A stretch of DNA of 64,000 nucleotides, taken from Candidatus Rubrivivax defluviihabitans (lineage in GTDB: Bacteria > Pseudomonadota > Gammaproteobacteria > Burkholderiales > Burkholderiaceae_C). Location of the stretch: the NCBI GenBank assembly GCA_016709385.1, contig JADJMW010000022.1:434001-498000 (forward strand). The letters run 5' to 3'. Both the position numbers and the translations under genes were made by a program. This document shows positions 1 through 7,769 of the stretch, in pieces (position 1 is the first letter of the stretch; each line of letters opens with the position of its first letter). Under the pieces are notes generated by a model that saw only the letters and a program-made list of their open reading frames with translations, was not told where the DNA came from and made no database searches.

Positions 1-1046
1 CCTTCGAAACCCTCGCGCGCCGCGGCAGGCGCCGCCGTCGTGCCGACCGCGGCCTGCCCGTCCCGGGTCGCGCCGCGGTCACGCCCCGCGCCGCGCCCCT
101 TGGGCGCGATGCGTTCGCCGTACGGCGGATTCAGCATCAGCGTGCCGCCGGCCGCCGGCGGCAGGCGCTGCAGGGCGTCGGCCGTCTTGAATTCGATGGC
201 CTGGCGCACGCCGGCGCGCTCGGCGTTGCGGGCAGCGAAATCGGTCATGCGAAAGCTCACGTCGCCGGCGAAGACCGCCACCGCGGGCGCGTGCACTCGC
301 TGCCCGGCCTGGCGCTGCAATTCGCGCCACGCCGGCAGCTGCGGCCGGAAGGGCAACCAACGTTCGAAGGCGAACGACCGCAGCGCGCCGGGCGCGATGC
401 CGCAGGCGATCTGCGCCGCCTCGATGGCGATCGTGCCGGCGCCGCAGCAGGGGTCGAACAGCGGGCCGTCCTCGGCTCGGCCCTGCCAGCCGGCGGCGGC
501 CAGCATGGCGGCTGCGAGCGTTTCCTTCAGCGGCGCCTCGCCGGTGTCCTCGCGCCAGCCGCGCTTGAACAGGGCTTCGCCCGAGGTGTCGGCATACAGC
601 GTGGCGTGCTCGGGGCCGACGAAGAGGGCGAGCGGCAGATCGGGCCGGCGCGTATCGACGCCGGGCCGTGCCCCGGTGCTTTCGCGCAGGCTGTCGCAGA
701 CCGCGTCCTTGATGCGCAGCGCGGCGAAATTGAGGCTCGTGAGCGGCGAACGCTGCGCACTCACGTCCACGCGCAGGCTCTGTTCGGGCGTGATCCATTG
801 CGGCCACGGCACGCGCCGCGCCAGCGCATACAGATCGTGCTCGTCGCGGTAGGGACCGTCGACCAGCGGCCACAGCACGCGCTGGGCGAGCCGGCTCTCC
901 AGGTTGAGCTGCATCGCCGTGCACTCGTCGCCCTCGACCCAGACGCCGCCGCGCGCGTTCTCGGCCACGTTGCCCGTGATGCGCTGCACCTCGTCGGCCA
1001 GCAGGCTCTCGACGCCGGAGGCGCAGGGCAGGAACAGGGTGGTCAT
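1..1046 (-). CDS. THUMP-domain class I rRNA methyltransferase (RlmL/YcbY-like), truncated by window edge
   Basis: The frame opens at ATG 1046 and is still open at base 1, so only the N-terminal ~348 residues are present. It starts MTTLFLPCASGVESLLADEV, typical of the ferredoxin-like/THUMP half of the RlmL family. The SAM-binding half follows, with motif I DPCCGAGTIAIEAA and the catalytic NPPYGERI motif near the visible end; NPPY is the hallmark of N-methylation of an exocyclic amine. The expected role is guanine-N2 methylation of 23S rRNA (family knowledge). No RlmK-type second methyltransferase domain can be judged because the C-terminus is missing. The gene lies on the same strand as rpoN, about 115 bp downstream of it. 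Family is fairly certain; exact target (RlmL or another YcbY-like protein) is inferred. Confidence 0.85.
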   Translation of the reverse strand, partial: MTTLFLPCASGVESLLADEVQRITGNVAENARGGVWVEGDECTAMQLNLESRLAQRVLWPLVDGPYRDEHDLYALARRVPWPQWITPEQSLRVDVSAQRSPLTSLNFAALRIKDAVCDSLRESTGARPGVDTRRPDLPLALFVGPEHATLYADTSGEALFKRGWREDTGEAPLKETLAAAMLAAAGWQGRAEDGPLFDPCCGAGTIAIEAAQIACGIAPGALRSFAFERWLPFRPQLPAWRELQRQAGQRVHAPAVAVFAGDVSFRMTDFAARNAERAGVRQAIEFKTADALQRLPPAAGGTLMLNPPYGERIAPKGRGAGRDRGATRDGQAAVGTTAAPAAAREGFE

Positions 1047-1091
1047 GCCCTGCGCAGCGACAGGCCTGGGGGCCGACCGGCCGACCGCCGG

Positions 1092-1160
1092 GCCACCCCA
1101 AGGTTGGCCGAGCCCCCTCGGGGGGTGGCGAAGGAGCGCAGCGACGAGCCTGGGGGCCCG
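1092..1160. repeat. Intergenic hairpin/GC-rich repeat element downstream of rpoN
   Basis: Non-coding stretch between rpoN and the rRNA methyltransferase. It holds a perfect C-run/G-run hairpin (1113-1125) and the element end GCCTGGGGGCC at 1148-1158, three bases past the rpoN stop codon. The words GGCGAAGG, CGACGA and GCCTGGGGGCC recur in the same order downstream of lptB (2928-2977). No T-tract follows, so it is not a classical terminator. Confidence 0.6.
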
Positions 1161-1161
1161 T

Positions 1162-2712
1162 TCATATCGCCTTGCGCTGCCCGGCCGGCGCGATGCGCAG
1201 CGCCTCGCGGTACTTGGCCACGGTGCGGCGCGCCACCTGGATGCCCTGCTCCTCGAGCATCAGGCTGAGCTGGCTGTCGGACAGCGGCTTGCCGGTCGGC
1301 TCGGCGGCCACCAGCTGCTGGATCAACGCCCGCACCGCGGTGCTCGAGGCATTGCCGCCGGCTTCGGTATTGAGCGAGCTGCCGAAGAAGTATTTCAGCT
1401 CGAAGGTGCCCTGCGGCGTGGCCATGTACTTGGCTGTGGTCACGCGCGAGATGGTGCTTTCGTGCAGGCCCAACTCGTCCGCGATTTCGCGCAGCACCAG
1501 TGGCTTCATGGCGATGGCGCCGTGCGTGAAGAAGCCCTTCTGGCGCTCGACGATGGCCTTGCTCACGCGCAGGATGGTGTCGAACCGCTGCTGGATATTC
1601 TTCACGAACCAGCGCGCCTCCTGCAGCCGCGACGACAGGGTGGGCTGCCCGGCCGCCGCCGCGGCGCCGTTGCCGCGCTGGCCGCGGATGGCGTGGGCGT
1701 AGATGTCGTTGATGCGCAGCTTGGGCATGACGTCGGGGTTGAGCGTCACCGAAAGACCGCGTCCGGTCTTGCGCACGATGACGTCGGGCACCACGACCGC
1801 CGCTTCGGCGCCGCCGAAGGGGCGCCCGGGCTTGGGCTCGCAGGCGGTGATCAGCGCCTGCGCCTGCCGCACCAGGTCTTCGTCGGCACCGGTGAGCGCG
1901 GTGAGCCGTCTCATGTCGCGCCGGGCCAGAAGCTCCAGGTGGAGTTCGCACAAAGTCATCGCCAGTTCCCGGGCCGGGCCGGGCGGCTGCGTCCGCAGCT
2001 GCAGCTGCAGGCACTCGGCCAGCGTGCGGGCGCCCACGCCCGTGGGCTCCAGGCTTTGCAGCCATTGCAGCGCGCAGCGCAGCCGGGCGTCGAGTTCGTC
2101 ACGTGCTTCCTCGCGGTCCGGGCCCAGCATGTCGGCCAGCCGCTCGGCAATCTCTTCCAGCGGGTCGGCCAGGTAGCCGTCGCCGTCCAGCGACTCGAGC
2201 AGCACCTCGAGCGCCGCGCGGTCGTCGTCGCCCAGCCGCATGCCCACGATCTGCGCGCGCAGGTGGTCCTGCAGCGAGCCGGCGGCAGCGCGGCGGTCCT
2301 GCGCCTCCACGTCATCGCCGTCGCCCTCGCCACTGCCGGCCGCTGCGGTGGACGGCATTTCGCGGATGCCGTCGAAGTCGTCGCGTTCGGTGCCGTTCTC
2401 CCAGTCCTCGCGCTCGGGGGTGCCGAATTCCTCGGCGCGGATCTCGGGCACGGCCTCGCCGGCGTCGGGCGCGTCGGCGCGGTAGCCGTCGTCGCTGTCA
2501 CCGGCGCGGTCGGCCGCCTGGCGCTCGGGCGGCGTGTCGTAGGGGCTGGGCGGCGAATCGTCCTCGGCTTCCAGGAACGGGTTCTGGTCGAGCATCTGGC
2601 CCACTTCCTGATGCAGCTCCAGCGTGGACAGCTGCAGCAGCCGGATCGACTGCTGCAACTGCGGCGTCAGCGCCAGGTGCTGCGACAGGCGGACCTGCAG
2701 TGAGGGCTTCAT
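1162..2712 (-). CDS. rpoN: RNA polymerase sigma-54 factor RpoN
   Basis: A 516-residue protein that directs RNA polymerase to -24/-12 promoters and needs enhancer-binding ATPases. Region I is seen at the N-terminus (MKPSLQVRLSQHLALTPQLQ), glutamine- and leucine-rich, followed by DQNPFLE. An unusually long acidic region II (about residues 50-150, rich in E, D, A) explains the length against ~477 in E. coli. The core-binding and HTH regions follow, and the RpoN box ARRTVAKYREALRI sits at the C-terminus. ATG 2712 was chosen because region I begins there; an upstream in-frame ATG lies in repeat sequence. It lies 270 bp downstream of lptB on the same strand, the usual Burkholderiales order, but hpf-ptsN-hprK do not follow it. 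Confidence 0.97.
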   Translation of the reverse strand: MKPSLQVRLSQHLALTPQLQQSIRLLQLSTLELHQEVGQMLDQNPFLEAEDDSPPSPYDTPPERQAADRAGDSDDGYRADAPDAGEAVPEIRAEEFGTPEREDWENGTERDDFDGIREMPSTAAAGSGEGDGDDVEAQDRRAAAGSLQDHLRAQIVGMRLGDDDRAALEVLLESLDGDGYLADPLEEIAERLADMLGPDREEARDELDARLRCALQWLQSLEPTGVGARTLAECLQLQLRTQPPGPARELAMTLCELHLELLARRDMRRLTALTGADEDLVRQAQALITACEPKPGRPFGGAEAAVVVPDVIVRKTGRGLSVTLNPDVMPKLRINDIYAHAIRGQRGNGAAAAAGQPTLSSRLQEARWFVKNIQQRFDTILRVSKAIVERQKGFFTHGAIAMKPLVLREIADELGLHESTISRVTTAKYMATPQGTFELKYFFGSSLNTEAGGNASSTAVRALIQQLVAAEPTGKPLSDSQLSLMLEEQGIQVARRTVAKYREALRIAPAGQRKAI

Positions 2713-2982
2713 GGTCGATGGCGCGTCAAGGCCACGCGCGGATCCGGCTCTGCCGGGCCGCTGCGTGAGCCTGCGGCGAGGACGCCGCAGGCGCTCACAG
2801 GCGGGAGACAGTCCGCAGGGACTGTCTCCCGTCCGGTTCGCCCCCCTTGGGGGGCTGAGGGCCGCGGCTCCAAGTCCGCCTGCGCGGACTTGGACGGACC
2901 GAAGGCCGGGTGGCTCTGACACCCGGCGGCGAAGGCGCGAAGGTGAGTCGCGACTGGCGACGAACAGCCTGGGGGCCTCATG
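2713..2982. repeat. Cluster of five hairpins between lptB and rpoN
   Basis: Non-coding 270 bp filled with consecutive inverted repeats: 2765-2798 (GTGAGC/CTGCGGCG arms), 2803-2830 (12-bp perfect stem GGGAGACAGTCC, loop GCAG), 2840-2855 (GCCCCCC/GGGGGGC), 2869-2894 (11-bp perfect stem TCCAAGTCCGC, loop CTGC) and 2906-2926 (CCGGGTG/CACCCGG). The block ends in GCCTGGGGGCC (2967-2977), five bases past the lptB stop. The 2869-2894 hairpin and its GCCGCGGC flank recur, on the opposite strand, inside the array after maeB (39625-39659). Confidence 0.75.
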
Positions 2983-3786
2983 TCACATGCGGAAATGTTC
3001 GCCCAGGTACACCTTGCGCACCTCGGCGTTGGCCACGATCTCGTGCGGCGTGCCCTCGGCCAGCACGCGGCCGTCGCTGATGATGTAGGCGCGGTCGCAG
3101 ATCCCCAGCGTCTCGCGCACGTTGTGGTCGGTGATGAGCACGCCGATGCCGCGCGAGCGCAGGAAACCGACGATGCGCTGGATCTCGATCACCGCGATGG
3201 GGTCGATGCCGGCAAAAGGCTCGTCGAGCAGGATGAAGCGCGGCTGCGTGGCCAGCGCACGCGCGATTTCCACCCGCCGCCGCTCGCCGCCCGAGAGCGC
3301 CGGTGCCGGCGAGTCGCGCAGCTTCTCGATCGACAGGTCGTGCAGCAGCTTTTCCAGCTCTTCGTCGACCACCCGCTTGGGCAGCGAACGGCCATCCGGG
3401 CCGAGCTGCAACTCGAGCACGGCACGGATGTTCTCGGCCACGGTGAGCTTGCGGAAGATGGACGCTTCCTGTGGCAGATACGACAGGCCCAGCCGCGAGC
3501 GGCGGTGGATGGGCAGCGTCTGCACCGGCTGGCCGTCGATGCGGATCTCGCCGGCGTCGGCGCGCACCAGCCCCACCACCATGTAGAAGGTGGTCGTCTT
3601 GCCAGCACCGTTGGGTCCAAGCAGGCCCACCACCTCGCCGGCGCCCACGGCCAGGTGCACGTCCTTCACGACCATGCGCGCGCCGTAACTCTTCTGCAGG
3701 TGCTCGGCTTCCAGGCGGCTGGTTGCCGCTGGGGCGGATGCAGACATGGGGGCGGGCGCCGGAGCGGCCAGCGTCGCGGGCGGCAT
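2983..3786 (-). CDS. lptB: LPS export ABC transporter ATP-binding protein LptB
   Basis: Cytoplasmic ATPase of the LptB2FGC machine that extracts lipopolysaccharide from the inner membrane. Walker A GPNGAGKTT, the Q-loop, signature LSGGERRRVEIARAL and Walker B FILLDEPFAGIDP are all present, and the C-terminus VRKVYLGEHFRM is typical of LptB. ATG 3786 overlaps the lptA stop codon (TGATG), arguing for translational coupling. It adds an Ala/Pro-rich N-terminal tail, and ATG 3747 (254 aa) is a good alternative. The order lptA-lptB-rpoN is conserved in proteobacteria. Confidence 0.95.
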   Translation of the reverse strand: MPPATLAAPAPAPMSASAPAATSRLEAEHLQKSYGARMVVKDVHLAVGAGEVVGLLGPNGAGKTTTFYMVVGLVRADAGEIRIDGQPVQTLPIHRRSRLGLSYLPQEASIFRKLTVAENIRAVLELQLGPDGRSLPKRVVDEELEKLLHDLSIEKLRDSPAPALSGGERRRVEIARALATQPRFILLDEPFAGIDPIAVIEIQRIVGFLRSRGIGVLITDHNVRETLGICDRAYIISDGRVLAEGTPHEIVANAEVRKVYLGEHFRM

Positions 3787-4409
3787 CAACGACCCTCCCC
3801 GAGCGCCCGGCTGGGCGCCAGCGGGGGCGCCACAGGCGCGGTTGACGTGGCCGGCGCCGATGCCGGTTCGGGGCGCGGGCTCAGCACCGCGCGCACCCGG
3901 CCAGTGGGGTTGGCCGCCGTGGCTGCACCGCCTTGCACCTTGAAGACCTCGGCCGTGTTGTCCCACACGATGGCGGCACCGGTGATCTCGTCGGCCACCG
4001 TGCTGCCGCGCAGGCGCCGCACGGCGCCGTTGCCCAGCAGTCGCAGCGTATCGGCGCGGCCGTCGAATTCGATGCGGTCGGCCGCTCCCTCCACGGTCTC
4101 GTCGACACCGTCGCGGCGCTGGCGCCAGGTGGCCGGCTTGCCCGGGCTGCCGATGGCGCTGGCGGCGCGGTGGCCGTCGGTCGTCTCGCGCAGTTCCACG
4201 CGTTCGGCGCGCAGCACCATGCTGCCCTGCGAGATGACGACATTGCCGTTGAACACCACCACCTGACGCTGCAGGTCCACCGTGCCGGGCTGGTCGGCCT
4301 CGACCACCATGGGCTTGCTGCGGTCGGCTTTCTCGGCCTGCGCGGGCAGGGCCAGCAGCAGCGCGCAGGCCAGCATCGGCAGCGGGATCAGGCGGAGACG
4401 AAGGGACAT
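3786..4409 (-). CDS. lptA: Lipopolysaccharide transport periplasmic protein LptA
   Basis: A 207-residue periplasmic bridge protein that carries LPS from LptC to LptD. The signal peptide is visible from ATG 4409 (MSLRLRLIPLPMLACALLL, cut after LPAQA), followed by the OstA/LptA fold with its typical VVFNGNVVISQGSMVLRAERVEL stretch. The C-terminus is an Ala/Pro-rich tail. ATG 4409 was preferred over upstream in-frame ATGs because it starts the signal peptide. The usual upstream partner lptC is not here; the gene upstream is dsbA. A sigma-70 promoter lies 29-57 bp upstream of the start. Confidence 0.93.
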   Translation of the reverse strand: MSLRLRLIPLPMLACALLLALPAQAEKADRSKPMVVEADQPGTVDLQRQVVVFNGNVVISQGSMVLRAERVELRETTDGHRAASAIGSPGKPATWRQRRDGVDETVEGAADRIEFDGRADTLRLLGNGAVRRLRGSTVADEITGAAIVWDNTAEVFKVQGGAATAANPTGRVRAVLSPRPEPASAPATSTAPVAPPLAPSRALGEGR

Positions 4410-4437
4410 GAACTGTGCGGCACGAAACTTGCAGGTC

Positions 4438-4466
4438 ATTTTAGCCCCCCCAAGTTCCCTGCCCAA
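4438..4466 (-). promoter_or_regulatory. Sigma-70 promoter for lptA-lptB
   Basis: On the minus strand TTGGGC (4461-4466) and TAAAAT (4438-4443) are separated by 17 bp. Transcription would start about 20 bases before the lptA ATG at 4409. This would give lptAB, and possibly rpoN, their own promoter independent of dsbA. Confidence 0.5.
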
Positions 4467-4527
4467 CGGCAGCAGGCGCCGCAATCCGCGCCAGACATCA
4501 CGCCCAGCGCCCCCGTCATGCGCTGGA

Positions 4528-5178
4528 TCAGGCGTTTTGACGCGCGCGCTGGATCAGAAAGTCGGTCACCGCCAGCGCCCGCTCGTGGCTGCCGGCCAGC
4601 GAACCCGAAGTGTAGAAGCGGCCGTGGATGCCGAGCGCCGGCACGCCGTCGATCTTGTACGCTTCCGACAACTGTTTGGCACGGTTGGCCTTGGTGGCCA
4701 CGCTGAACGACTTGAACGCGGCGGCGAACTTGTCGCGGTCCACGCCGTTGGCACCGACGAAGGTCACGATGTCGGCTTCGTTGTTCAGCCGCTGGTTCTG
4801 CTCCTGGATGGCGGTGAAGACACGGCGGTGCAAGGCCGGCAACTGGCCCATCTCCTCCAGCGCATAGAAGAGTTTCTGGTGCACCTGGTGCGGCAGCGCA
4901 AAACCCACCGGCACCTGGCGCAAGGCCACGTCGGGCGGCAGCCGCTTGGCCCAGCTGTCGAGCAAGGGCTCGAAGCGGAAGCAGTGCGGGCAGCCGTACC
5001 AGAAGAATTCGACGACCTCGACCTTCTTGTCGGGCGTGGGCAGGCTCACCGGCGCCGGCGTCGACAGCTTCACGTAGTGCTGGCCCTCGACCGGCCCGCC
5101 CTGCGCTTTGGCCAGGCCCGCCGCCGCCAGTCCGAGCCCGGCACCGGCCAATTGCCTGGAAAAGTCACGCCGCTTCAT
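4528..5178 (-). CDS. dsbA: Thiol:disulfide interchange protein DsbA/DsbL-type
   Basis: A 216-residue periplasmic oxidoreductase that introduces disulfide bonds in exported proteins. It begins with a Tat-like leader (MKRRDFSRQLAGAGLGLAAAG, twin Arg), then a thioredoxin fold with active site C63-P-H-C66 in the context FFWYGCPHCF. The cis-proline loop DGVPALGIHGRFY lies near the C-terminus. ATG 5178 has a good AGGA Shine-Dalgarno. The twin-arginine start is common in Burkholderiales DsbA. It follows the SPOR gene by 79 bp. Confidence 0.93.
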   Translation of the reverse strand: MKRRDFSRQLAGAGLGLAAAGLAKAQGGPVEGQHYVKLSTPAPVSLPTPDKKVEVVEFFWYGCPHCFRFEPLLDSWAKRLPPDVALRQVPVGFALPHQVHQKLFYALEEMGQLPALHRRVFTAIQEQNQRLNNEADIVTFVGANGVDRDKFAAAFKSFSVATKANRAKQLSEAYKIDGVPALGIHGRFYTSGSLAGSHERALAVTDFLIQRARQNA

Positions 5179-5257
5179 TGGAATCCTTTCGATGGGAGAG
5201 AGGGGAAGATCACCATGGACCCGCCCGGCCGGTTGCGGGTTCCCGGCCGGCGCACCT

Positions 5258-5911
5258 TCAAGGACGCTCGACACGAACGATCTGGGATTCGATGCGCTGC
5301 TCGCCCAATTCGGTCTGCACATCCACGGCCTGGTTGCGCGTTTCCAGCGGCCCCAGGCGCACGCGGTAGACGGTGCGGCCGACCTGCTCGCGCTCGGTGA
5401 TGCGGGCGGTCTGGCCGATGAGCGCCAGTCGCGCGCGCTGCTGCTCGGCGTCTTCGCTGCGCGTGTAGGCACCGGCCTGCACGAAATAGACGAAGGGGTC
5501 GGCAGCGGCTGACGCAGGCCGCGCCGCCGCCTTGGCTGCGCTTGCCTGGGTCGGTGGACCGCTGCCAGCGGCGAGGATGGATGCCGGGTCGCGCGGCGGC
5601 GCCGCTGGCGGCACCACGGCCGGCACCATGCCCGGCGGCAAGGCCGTGCCTGTGACGGCGCCCGAAGCCGATGGCGCCGCCACCCTGGGCACCGGCCGGG
5701 TGCCCAAAGCACCGTTGGGGTCCCAGTTGCGGTTGCGTTCGATCTCGGCGTTGTCCTGCTCGGCGGTGCGCTGCGGTACCTTGTTGATGAAGGGCACCGG
5801 TGCCTTGGTGATATAGAGCGCCACGCCCAGCGCCAGCGCCAGCCCGAGCAGCAGCCCGACCACCAGGCCCATCACGAAGCCGCCGCGCTGACCTGCCGCA
5901 GGAACCTTCAT
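5258..5911 (-). CDS. SPOR-domain cell-division-type inner-membrane protein
   Basis: 217 residues. A single N-terminal transmembrane segment (FVMGLVVGLLLGLALALGVA, residues ~12-33) is followed by a Pro/Ala-rich linker and a C-terminal SPOR domain (about residues 140-215: YFVQAGAYTRSEDAEQQRA and YRVRLGPLETRNQA). SPOR domains bind denuded septal peptidoglycan, so a role at the division site (FtsN/DedD-like) is inferred from family knowledge. Its ATG overlaps the argS stop by 4 bp (ATGA), and the argS-SPOR-dsbA order is common in Comamonadaceae. Confidence 0.88.
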   Translation of the reverse strand: MKVPAAGQRGGFVMGLVVGLLLGLALALGVALYITKAPVPFINKVPQRTAEQDNAEIERNRNWDPNGALGTRPVPRVAAPSASGAVTGTALPPGMVPAVVPPAAPPRDPASILAAGSGPPTQASAAKAAARPASAAADPFVYFVQAGAYTRSEDAEQQRARLALIGQTARITEREQVGRTVYRVRLGPLETRNQAVDVQTELGEQRIESQIVRVERP

Positions 5912-7656
5912 GCCGCCGCCTCCTGCGCCACCGGCGCCTCGCGCACCATCGCCTGCGGCGCGCCCACGCCCAGCAGGGCCAATGCGTTGCGCAACACCTG
6001 CGCGGTGGCGGCCAGCAGCGCCATGCGCGCGCGCGCCAGGCCGTCGTCGTCGACGAGGAATCGTTCGCTGGCGTAGTAGGTGTGGAACGCGGCAGCGAGA
6101 TCCCGCAGGTAGAAGGCCACGTCGTGCGGAGCGAACTCGGCGGCAGCGCGCGCCAGCATGTCGGGGTAGTCGGCCAGCTTGAGCATCAGCGCGGCTTCGC
6201 TGGGCGCGGTCAGCCGCGTCAGGTCGGCATGGGCGTGGTCGGGCTCGCCGCCATATTGCGCCAGCACCGAGCAGATGCGGGCGTGTGCATATTGCACGTA
6301 GAAGACCGGATTCTCGTCGCCGGCCTTCAGCGCCAGGTCGACGTCGAAGACGAATTCGGTGTCGGCCTTGCGGCTGATGAGGAAGAAGCGCACCGCGTCG
6401 CGGCTGGTCCAGTCGATGAGGTCGCGCAGCGTGACGTAGCTGCCGGCGCGCTTGGAGATCTTCACCTCCTGGCCGCCGCGCATCACCGTGATCATCTTGT
6501 ACAGCACATAGTCCGGAAAGCCCGGCGGGATGCCCACCCCGGCCGCCTGCAGACCGGCGCGCACGCGGGCCACGGTGCCGTGGTGGTCGCTGCCCTGCAC
6601 GTTGATGACCCGGGCGAAGCCGCGCTCGAACTTGGCGATGTGGTAGGCCACGTCGGGCACGAAGTAGGTGTAGCTGCCGTCCGGCACCGTGGCGTCGGCG
6701 CCGGCCGGCGCCGACTTGCGCATGACACGGTCCTTGTCGTCGCCGTACTCGGTGGTGCGCAGCCACAGCGCGCCGTCCTTCTCGTAGGTCTTGCCCGAGG
6801 CCACCAGCCGACGCACGGTATCTTCCACACGGCCGCTGGTGTACAGGCTGCTTTCCAGGAAGTAGTGGTCGAAGCGCACGCCGAAGGCGCGCAGGTCCAG
6901 GTCCTGCTCGTGCCGCAGGTAGGCCACGGCGAACTGGCGGATGCCGTCGAGGTCGGCCACGTCGCCGCTGGCGGTGAATTCGCGGTCGTCGGCGTGCACG
7001 GTCTTGCGGGCCCGGAAATCGGCCGCGATATCGGCGATGTAGTCGCCGTTGTAGGCCGCTTCGGGCCAGGCTTCGTCGCCGGGCTCGAAGCCCTTCAGCC
7101 GGGCCTGGGTGGACGCAGCCAGGGTGGCAATCTGCGCGCCGGCATCGTTGTAATAGAACTCGCGGTGCACCTCGTGTCCCTGGCTCCGCAGCAGGTTGCA
7201 GATGCAGTCGCCCAGGGCCGCATTGCGCCCGTGGCCCACGTGCAGCGGGCCGGTGGGGTTGGCGGACACGAATTCGACCATCACGCGGCGCCCGCTGGCG
7301 GCCTGGTGGCCGAAACACTCGCCCGCGGCCAGCACCTCGGCCACCACGGCCTGGCGCGCGGCGGCGGTCAGGCGCAGGTTGATGAAGCCGGGGCCGGCGA
7401 TCTCGAGCGACTGCACCCAGCGCTGCACGGCGGCCTGCGCCTGCAGCGCCTGCAGCAGCGCCGCGGCGACATCGCGCGGATTCGTTTTCAGCGCCCGGGC
7501 CAGCGGCATGGCCGCGGTGATGGCCAGGTCGCCATGCGCGGCCTGCCGTGGGGACTCCAGCACCGCGGCCGGCACCGGCGCATCGCCCAGGCCGGCGGCC
7601 ACCTCGGCCAGGGCTGACTGCAGCGCCGTTTGCAAGTCCCGCTTCACTTGAATCAT
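5908..7656 (-). CDS. argS: Arginyl-tRNA synthetase
   Basis: A 582-residue class Ia synthetase charging tRNA-Arg. The N-terminal additional domain is followed by the HIGH motif as HVGH (residues 139-142, in NPTGPLHVGHGRN). The KMSKS region is degenerate (KISKRAGS), as is normal for many ArgS, and the anticodon-binding DALR domain ends the protein. Length matches the family. ATG 7656 lies only 6 bp from a -10-like TAGAAT (7663-7668) with no Shine-Dalgarno, so the message may be leaderless. It is first in the argS-SPOR-dsbA run. Confidence 0.97.
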   Translation of the reverse strand: MIQVKRDLQTALQSALAEVAAGLGDAPVPAAVLESPRQAAHGDLAITAAMPLARALKTNPRDVAAALLQALQAQAAVQRWVQSLEIAGPGFINLRLTAAARQAVVAEVLAAGECFGHQAASGRRVMVEFVSANPTGPLHVGHGRNAALGDCICNLLRSQGHEVHREFYYNDAGAQIATLAASTQARLKGFEPGDEAWPEAAYNGDYIADIAADFRARKTVHADDREFTASGDVADLDGIRQFAVAYLRHEQDLDLRAFGVRFDHYFLESSLYTSGRVEDTVRRLVASGKTYEKDGALWLRTTEYGDDKDRVMRKSAPAGADATVPDGSYTYFVPDVAYHIAKFERGFARVINVQGSDHHGTVARVRAGLQAAGVGIPPGFPDYVLYKMITVMRGGQEVKISKRAGSYVTLRDLIDWTSRDAVRFFLISRKADTEFVFDVDLALKAGDENPVFYVQYAHARICSVLAQYGGEPDHAHADLTRLTAPSEAALMLKLADYPDMLARAAAEFAPHDVAFYLRDLAAAFHTYYASERFLVDDDGLARARMALLAATAQVLRNALALLGVGAPQAMVREAPVAQEAAA

Positions 7657-7769
7657 CGGCGGATTCTAAGGTTGGGCACCTGCCCGGACCGGGGCAGGAG
7701 GCGATCTGGGCGCCCAAGGCCTGCCTGTTCCGGGCTTGCCCCGCCCGGCCGGCGCGGCAACATGCAAAG

